Assembly (NCBI RefSeq): GCF_003589595.1
Contig: NW_020655550.1
Span: forward strand, 5,556 to 69,555
DNA: 64,000 bases
Direction of reading: 5' to 3'
Source: Hyposmocoma kahamanoa
Taxonomy: Eukaryota > Arthropoda > Insecta > Lepidoptera > Cosmopterigidae
The notes beneath the pieces were generated by a model. That model was not told the origin of the DNA and made no database searches. It worked only from the letters and a program-made list of their open reading frames with translations. Each line of letters starts with the position of its first letter. Position 1 is the stretch's first letter. Positions 23,201-32,200 of the stretch are shown here, in pieces. Position numbers and translations under genes: made by a program.

Positions 23201-26200
23201 GGCCTTCTGGTTTAATCAGTGACTCATCCTATAACCGGAAAACACACCGACATAAATGGATAGCAAAGAGGAGATTGTAGAGGAACGACATCCCTATGTC
23301 GTATGTGAAAGCCGGATAGTTGCCCCACTTTTAGAAAAAGCTCTATTATAAAATAGTATGTACTTAATAAGAAAAATGCTACATGTATATCAAAATATAG
23401 GTCTTTGAACTATAATAGTAGCCTATTTTTGTGCACATATTTATTAATGGTTTTGAGTAATTCCTGTTTTATTTGACCTCTCAAAAAGAGGATAGTTGCC
23501 TACTCTGGCGGATAGTCGCCTAAAGGAAATAATACTTCAGAGGATACTTGCCTTGTGCGGGGATAGATGCCTCACAATGTTTATTTTAAATAAAAACAAA
23601 TTTATATCAATTAACGTAATCAGTCTTTATTATTTACTGCAATCTTTTGTTAAGAACTAATCAACATTATTAATTTTTTGTTTTAAAACTATGAAAATAT
23701 AACAAAAATAACCTCCAAATCTTAAATTAGTTACTTGTTATTAATACAAAATTATTATTTAGCTTAAAAATATAACAATATGGCAATCAACTTTGGCATT
23801 AGCATTAGTTAATATTAGTCATCACAAGTAAGGGTTTTCATCTTTCCACATCTCATGCAATTGTTTTCGAATGTTGTACAAGTTTCATGCAACCACATTC
23901 GACATATCTGACATTGAATCCAATCTGATTTCGATTTAGTAAAATTGTAATTCTCGAAACATTCTACGCAATAATCATTATCAGAATTTTGTTTATTTAT
24001 ATTTTTTATTTTTAAATTAGCATTTTCGACTTTTATTTTCTTTTCAGTATCTCTCGATCTTGATTTGGTTGGTAGTCCTTTGGTGGCTTTTCCTTTGAGT
24101 GATTTCGGAATAATATATATATTTTCTTCATTTTCACTGTCAGAACTGTAAATTTGTATTCTTCTCTTCCTTAAAGCTCTTCTTTCGGTCAGTTTAATAT
24201 AATCTGTGTTACCTAGAAATGAAGACATAAAAAGTTAACCATTTATTTCATTTTATTTAATAAGTCATTCAAAAAAATATCTAACACGGGTGGGCCTTGA
24301 ACCCACAACCTCAATATTTATTTTATTCAAGCTTAATTATAGCCACAAAGAGTTAAAAAACATAAAAAGAAAAAAATCTCCCTTTGCTCGTAAAATAATT
24401 TATAGTTGCGGATAGTTGCCCCAGGGCGACTAGTTTCTAGGGCGACTATCCTTTTTGATACGGATACTTGCCCTTTTTATTTGGAAAAAAAATTTAGCAA
24501 TAAAATGTTATAAATAGTGTAATGTAAACTCTAATGCACGCAACGAAACAAAAAGTTGACTGAAAAGACAATCAGTAATAAAAATATTCAATAGAAATTA
24601 CTTACCAATATAGTTTCAACGCCTATCGAAGTTTCGCCGCGGAAGATTTTCGCTCACACGGACAAAACGCGTGCGTCTAAACTGACGGTTGATGTGGCAC
24701 TGAGGTCTGCGGGAGGGGTACTTACAATTGTAGTAGCTCGCTACTGCCACCAAACGCCCGTAACATAGTTAATTCGAAACCGTGGCAAGTATCCCCGTGG
24801 CGCAACTATCCGGATTTTACCCTACCTGTAGCGAGCGATTTAAAAATGAACCCCAAATTGGACAAAAACCATTAAAAGCATTCGCACTACTCACTCGAAA
24901 GCTATTTACTACAGAGACTTTGTGCCAGCACTAATTAACCTGCAGGTATCATGCCATGGTGCTTAGAAAGTCACCGTAGGGCGGTGATTGGTCAGCTTGA
25001 AGTTTTATTTTACATTAGCGGGAGCCCGCGTCTTTGTCTGCGTAGAATAAGTACTTTGAGTAGCCTATTGTACTATACCACAGAGATCTAAATAAAATTA
25101 TTTAGATTTCTGTGTGGGTACTATACTAATTTTCGTAGTTTTATTGGTTCTCAATACAAACTTTATCCCCTATTCCACCCTCAAAAGTAAGTTATATCTT
25201 TCTCCTAGGTCCCATCTATCTTTATACCAAAATTCATCGAAATTTATTCGGCCCGCAAACAGCCGAATAAATTTCGATAAACGTGAAAACTTAGCAGATC
25301 CTTTAGCATTTATATTTGTTCGAATTGTTTATTTATTGAATATTATGATTGTCGCGTCCAGCCTTCAGCAGGATGACCACCTCCGATGCGAGCAGATAAC
25401 TTCTAGCTGTATGTTACCACGTGATGTTACCACGATATTCATATTTTTTTTGTGAAAATACTCCACTAGTTTGCACAAAGAAAATCTAATTCGATCTGAC
25501 TATATAGGGAATATATAGGTTATCTTTTTAAAATTTACTGATTGCTAATGGTACAGTTAAGTTGATCTTTTTCTTCTTAGCGTGTCGACTCTGATGTTTA
25601 CACTTGTGAGGACTGGTACTTAACGACTGACACAGTATTATCAGTGGCGTTGTACAGGTCCTCGCGTGTGCAGATGTACGGACAAGCAGGGCACGTCAAA
25701 AGATGTGCCATTGTCTGGGAAAAGCCACCACACTCACATGCGCTATAACCCCACCTGTGCATGCTCTCCCTGCTTGAGTGAGGTGCTCCGACAGCGGAGG
25801 TTTTGGGGGTTGATTTCCGGTAGGACCAATTTGGGAAATGAATTACTCTGAATTGGTTTTGGTTTGGGTGTTCTGGAGTGAATTCCATTGCTCTGGTACT
25901 CACAGTACAAAGAATTCCCTGGTTTGAGACCAGGCAATTGGTGTGGTTGTGTGGCACATAATATATTATTTTTATTAAGGTACATAATATGTTTCGTTTC
26001 ATTACAATGTTTTATATACTGTTCTGCGATAGTGTTATTGGAGCTAACTGAGTGACGTCATTCTACATCAGCATGACTGCAGCCATAAAATAGCGGATGT
26101 CACCAAAAGGCTTAAACAGATTAGGTTGAGATCCATACCTCTTTATTCCATGTTTTTATCAATATAAGAAAGAAGGAAAGCAATATTTAATTGGCTATTC

Positions 26201-29200
26201 ACAATAATATTTCAAACACATAAGTAGTTTTAGTTCAAAGAAAAAAATTAAATGAAACTAAATATACAATAACACCCGAAAAAACTTGTAGGCTCTGTTT
26301 TGCGCTGGGCAATGCAATAATGCGATTTTCAGTTGGAGCCTAAGAGAAGATATATAGATGGTTTTAAGAAAACATGAATTGTGTAGTCATTTATAATAAC
26401 AAATAAATAATACTACAATTTTAAATTAGATGGAAATTGTCACCGTTTATCTGTCGCATTATCGTTATTTCCTTTATTTTTTTAAGGAAAATAAGATAAT
26501 AGACGTTAAGTCCTACGGACAAGTGATAAAAGTAATAGGAACTACATGAAACAAATTATGTGAATATATGTGAAACTCTATGGAGTTATAACGGAGTTAT
26601 ATACAGGAGAGTTCCTGAAAGCTATATGAAAAAAGTTATCGACTATTTTCATTTGTAGAATCTTTAAACCTCTCTCCTGAAAATTTATCATTATAGATAA
26701 GGCCTTATTATATCAAGGGTATGTATTAAGGCTGTAGCTCTCACCTACCCCGATGGGCAAAAGGAGGTGAAGAGTATATATGTATGTATGTTAAGACGTT
26801 CTAGTGTAACCACACCGAGGTCATTGCACTAAATCACATATTCCACTGCTGAGCACTGTTTTGTTCCTATCTACCGACTCGAGAATAGGGTATTCCGGAG
26901 AGATACCGGACTAGCCGGCAAGACCAGGGTACAGCGGGCGTCCGGGCCAAGCCCGCCGCCAGTGGACCGCCTTCACGAGCGTCTCTGGTGGACACGGACC
27001 TGGGTATGAACTCGCTGGAGTTTGTGATGACCTGTAGAGACGGACATACCTAAGTAATGTGGCCGGGTCGTCTATCTCGTGCGAGTCTAACGCGTCTTAG
27101 AAGTGGTCCGACACCTATGAACAGATTTGGTAGTGGACTTTAGAGTCGACGGCTTAGCGGTGGCATCCGCTAGTTGTGCAATGCACAACGGAAAGTGAGC
27201 GAGCTTACAGCTTGGATACCTATCTGGAAAATAGGGAGCGGTTCACTCGAGGCACTAGCCTCTTGAGAACCGGATGAAGGTCAGTGACAACGGTCTGTGA
27301 CAGCCCTGTACACTGGCTGATACGGGGTCAGAATCTGAACTTAGAAGGGAAGGTTATAGTGCCCTTCCCGCATAACCAAGAGGTTGATACGTTACGGAGG
27401 TTCACTATAATCAAAACAGATATGCGAGCTACTGTGCAATAACGAGAATTTCTTTGCGAGATTATGTAAAGAGTAAATAAAAAAGTAGGTACTAAATGCT
27501 TACAGATTTTAATCTTCGCGTTACCATCGGTGTCCAGGTTGAAAAGCAGCAGTCGACCTTGCAGGCTGTAGTGGCCCTTGATTGTGAAGTTGCAGTGCAG
27601 CTCGAAGATAAATGTGCGTTTCTCGCGCCGCGACCTATCACATAACAGCTTATATAACAGTACTTATGACTATAAACACAGAACAATAAATATAATAGAA
27701 GTGGTTAGTTAGCGTCTGACGCGTGCTAACTATAGGGTCTCCAAAGACCTATCTGAGGTCAGGCCGCCATTTTCGCTTTGTATGGTATGGTTGTGTCATT
27801 CTTTCGTGCAAATTCTCTAAAATTCTAGAAAAATGCCTTATTGTGCTGTTTTGGAGTGCAAGAGTGATAGTCGCACCAAAAATATGACTCGTGGTGGTAT
27901 TCCATATCATCGGATAGTCTTATTTTAATAAATTTTCAATTTTTTGTTGCAAGAAACGAAAGTAAAGCTTACACCCCTGCAATATGGTCGCTTCTTGTTG
28001 AAAGAACTTAATTAATAACTCCAATTCATTGTCGTTAATTAAATGTTCTTTAATATAAAATATATTTCTGATTTAGCAGTTAGGTGTATCAAAGTAGCTC
28101 CTCGTGTAGGAGGCTCTGAATTAGATTTCCATGGGAATTTGAATCACTGAAATGTTTACGATTTCTATGCAAATCATGTTTTAGCTCGTCACGGTCTTGG
28201 AGACACATAGTGTCCTTAACAATATTGGTATTTTCTTTTTTGTTAAATTACGGGCGAATACACAATTGCGCTTAGAGCGGTTACACACGGCGACATTTAG
28301 CAGCGATGCAAACAAAAAAAAAGGTAAAGACCCAAATGAAAATATACATATTATAGAGACGTGGATTTACAAAAAAATACAATAGCAAACCTGTACGCTT
28401 TAACGTAGTTTTTGACCTTGAATTTTCGCCAAACCATTGTAACGTAACGTGTATTCATAGTGCGCAAGTAACGTTACGAAATGTTCAAATTTCACTCTAG
28501 CGAGCTCATAAACTAAGTACATTAGATCATGCAGTAATGACGTTATTGACTTTGAAGTAAATGTTATTTTTGTAAAAAGTGAGTACATATACTTTACGCC
28601 ATTTTTTTACCATACCAAGTGCCACTTGCTACAGTCACACATCTTTAGCCTCATCAACACGCAACAGTGAATTCATATTATATGCTCGGTTAAGGTTACA
28701 CTTGAACTGGCCTTTCGTTAAGACGTCATCAATTTTGGTCTTGGTAAGTTCGTCTTAGTCGGCCCTTAACAACTTGCCTACACACGCTCGCCTTAATATA
28801 TCTGTTTTGTCAATCTTGTTAAAAATAGAAATCAGTAAATTCGAAATATAGCGGAAGTGCAAAACTAACGAAAATTTGTATTTAGACACCGCGTGCACTG
28901 CTGACAAAATTGTCTTCAATATTTCTGTTTAAAGATTAATATTAGTCACTAATATAAAACAAATTGTGTATACTGCAGACCAATAATAAGTAACACATCC
29001 TGCGTGCGATGTGGTAGATTCCGAAATATAAAAGCGAAATTCTGTGTAATAGACTTTCTGCATTTCGCGTCTCAACTCGAAAGTGCAACTCTCAACGTCT
29101 TTTTCTTTCTTATAGCATGAACAGAAAGCTTTTTCGGACCGGATTAGTGCTATTTCGTGTCAATAAGTGTGGTGACACTCTAACAGAGTAGAGGGACGCG

Positions 29201-32200
29201 CTATTTCAATTCCAAATATTAAACTTTACCTATATAGAAAGTGGCAAACGTCAAAAATGTCTTCCTTCTATGTACAAAATATAGAAAGGAGTAAAGGCTG
29301 GTTGATGGAATAACGTGGACACAGTCGCACTATTTTAGTTTAATCGTGAGGATTTAGGCCACCGTTCGTGCGTCCGTCCGCCACGCTGATAATGACAGCT
29401 AAAAGAGCTATAAGTTATTTATCTAGTAAATATGTATAGCATGTGTGTATATTTTGTGACAAATAAATAATTTATCTGTCTATCTAAGAGCGAAAACTTT
29501 ACATGTTACCAATATTGAGTATGCTCTTTACGAATGAGAAAAGTAAGGCACTACCTACCGAGTCGACTGTATGTCTGTCGTTGCCATAGATTTAGTATAT
29601 AGATATACTAAATCTATGGTCGTTGCAGTGTCAAGTGTCATATTCGTATGTATAGGTATCGTACGCATAGCTACTTACGAAACTTTATCTGGTACACAAG
29701 TGCTGAGACCTATAAGCTTTCCATTGTGGAAGGTCATTTTTAGGTTGCCAGGAAGGTTCATACTGATGTTTCTGTCCAGGAGGAGGGGATCCAGACTTGG
29801 GATACCAGCTTCTGGGATGCCTTTGACGATCCCGGGTAATGCATCAAGGGTTGCTTTGGTGAAGCACTCGTCTGTGAGTTCAGCACAGGGGTGGATAAAG
29901 TCCGCTGAGAAAATAAATAATAATTGAAACTCCATTTCACGTTTACAGTTTAGGAGGTATTAAGTGTTATAAATCTATAAGTCGAATTTTATGAAGGTGA
30001 ATCTTTACGTTACTTATTCACATAATATAAAATTCTCAGACAAAAGAATCAGTTCTTTTTTTATAATATCAAGTGACGGGGCGAACAAGTCGTGCGCCTG
30101 ATAATAAAGTTGCAGTGCCTCTCAGAGCTTTAAATCGCAAAGATCTGAGGGGCACTGTCACTGCGCCCTTCTCCCTGAGACATAAGTTGACAAGTCCCAT
30201 GGGCCTGTAATTTCACCAGCACCCTTACCCTTCAAAACCGAAAAACCGTAATGCTGATATTACTGCTTGGCGACAGAAGGTGGTTGTACTTCCCTGGACG
30301 AACTCTTTCACAAGGAGCTCTCCTACTACTAATATCAGTATAAAGCCAGTATAAAGATTTTCGACAAAAGAGAATTTCGGCAGCTCGGTAACTTGACCTA
30401 CGGTGCAGCGTGGTCGTGGGTTCAAGTCCCACCGGGTCTGAGATATTATACCTACATGTGTTAATATCGTAGATTTACATCTATGGTTCTTTTTTTTTCC
30501 ATACTCAAGGTTCATATGGACCCCGGTAGGACACTGCAAGTTTTAAAAATTTGAGAAAGGAATTCACATTGCAATAATAAGCTGCAGGCAGTTTTAATTC
30601 ATTATTATTTTTTTGTTTATTTGGGTCAATAATGATAAGAAACTCGAATGCACTATGCGGGCGGCGGCGCAGCACTATTGACGTCTCGAATCGATACTCT
30701 GTGTCTCTCTGTAGGTAATCTAAATAAATAAATCCACTTCTCTCATAATATTTTTTTTTGCAGTAAATATGTAGTGACCATGTCACCAACACCGTTAACC
30801 ACTACTTACTTTTTTTTAATTAATAATTTTGGCTTGGATACAAGTCCTTTGAGCCATGTCTTCATTTAATTATGTTTCTGTAAATATGGCCGCCACAAAG
30901 AGGATAGGCAATTTGATACTGATTGACTTGGATTGACTCGGGATTCCTTAGAACGGGCCGATACGGGTATTTTAGTTCAAGATTCGTATAATTTTCGCAT
31001 TTTAATCTTCGATTAAGGCACAATAGCACTATCCTATTCCACTTTAAACTAGATTTCACAAAATAATTGAAAGTCAAAATAAAAATGACACTTTTCCCTC
31101 CAAAAGGTCCACAGCGAATCCCACTACTTACTACAAAAAACTAAGAAGTAGTGATGCATTTGAATAATAAACAATTAAAGGAAAGATAATAGTAAAAACA
31201 TAGTATGTACAGATGACAGCACATCAAGCTATACATTGACGGATCTTGCTCCGTTGCTTTGGAGGCGATATTTGAACAATAATGTACCTACAGCTTCATG
31301 TGCTGTTGGCTGTACAATTCAAACCAATAAAACATTTGATTTAAAAAAAAAGAATTACTACATACACATGGTGTCATACATATTACAAGTAATATTGTAT
31401 GATATAAGAGGTTCTAAGGCTAATAAAGAAAAAAAAAGAACAATTAAATAGTAAATAATATCACAAATTGTTAATCAAGTCCATTACTAACTTTTTAAAC
31501 GCACCAATTCGCGTAATTTATACATTTTATGTAACTTTAACTCTGAAGATAATGCATCGTATCAACTGGCAATACCGCCTCGGAAATAGCCTAGAAGTTT
31601 TGCAAAATAGGAATATTACTTGTATTTACTAACGCAAGATCACTGCGAAATTGTGGCGTGCGCAACGTCACGTGCTCACGTCATGTATAGCAAAATTGCA
31701 CTTGCCTACCTTTACCTGTATTTCCATGGTTTTCTTCTAAGCTATTTATGTCTATACTAACGAGATATTGCATTCAATAAAATATGTAAAAGTATAATGG
31801 GAACATAAACTGAATTATGTTTATTTGTATATAATATGGCACTCCAATAATTAAACCTTACAATTATTGATCCACCTTTGGAAATATCATTTTTATAAAA
31901 GTTTTATTTCCCTAAACAATCAACGAATAGTTGATGGAAAGAAGTAACATTTTTGTGCAATATTTTAGTTGCAGTTGTTTGTTTGAATGTTTTAGTGAAA
32001 GGCCGTTTTAGTCAAAATAAACCCGTATAGCCCAATTCCGGTGGCTTCAGCTGGTACTTATATCTTTTTAACAACGCTAATAAGAGTGCATACAACAAGG
32101 AAAACCGGGTTATTAAAAAAATGTTAGAGATAAATGAGTCAAATGGTTACAATGTTCATTGCCATTAAATAGTTTGTAAATACAAAGTTTCATTACGCGT

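Larger units (their letters stand above)
22464..27503 (-). other. Intron 3 of the JHBP-family gene
   Basis: About 5.0 kb and mostly foreign DNA: a SINE head, the motif-rich pogo-like element, a LINE C-terminal tail, an S4 SINE and a GC-rich block. The parts at 22640-23300, 24825-25595 and 25960-26865 show no recognised features. Confidence 0.85.
27635..29678 (-). other. Intron 2 of the JHBP-family gene
   Basis: About 2.0 kb. It holds a THAP-like start on the opposite strand (27833), a TATA-type promoter-like site (29027) and a 36-base palindrome (29584). The remainder shows nothing recognisable. Confidence 0.85.

Noticed and set aside
27492..27686. Minus-strand open frame read through exon 3 in another phase
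   Set aside because: It is a shadow of exon 3. The correct phase, fixed by the splice sites and exon 2, gives the JHBP-family strand pattern.
30360..30440. tRNA gene on the plus strand
   Set aside because: Only the T-arm is sound; no acceptor or anticodon stem can be built. It is better read as a SINE head.
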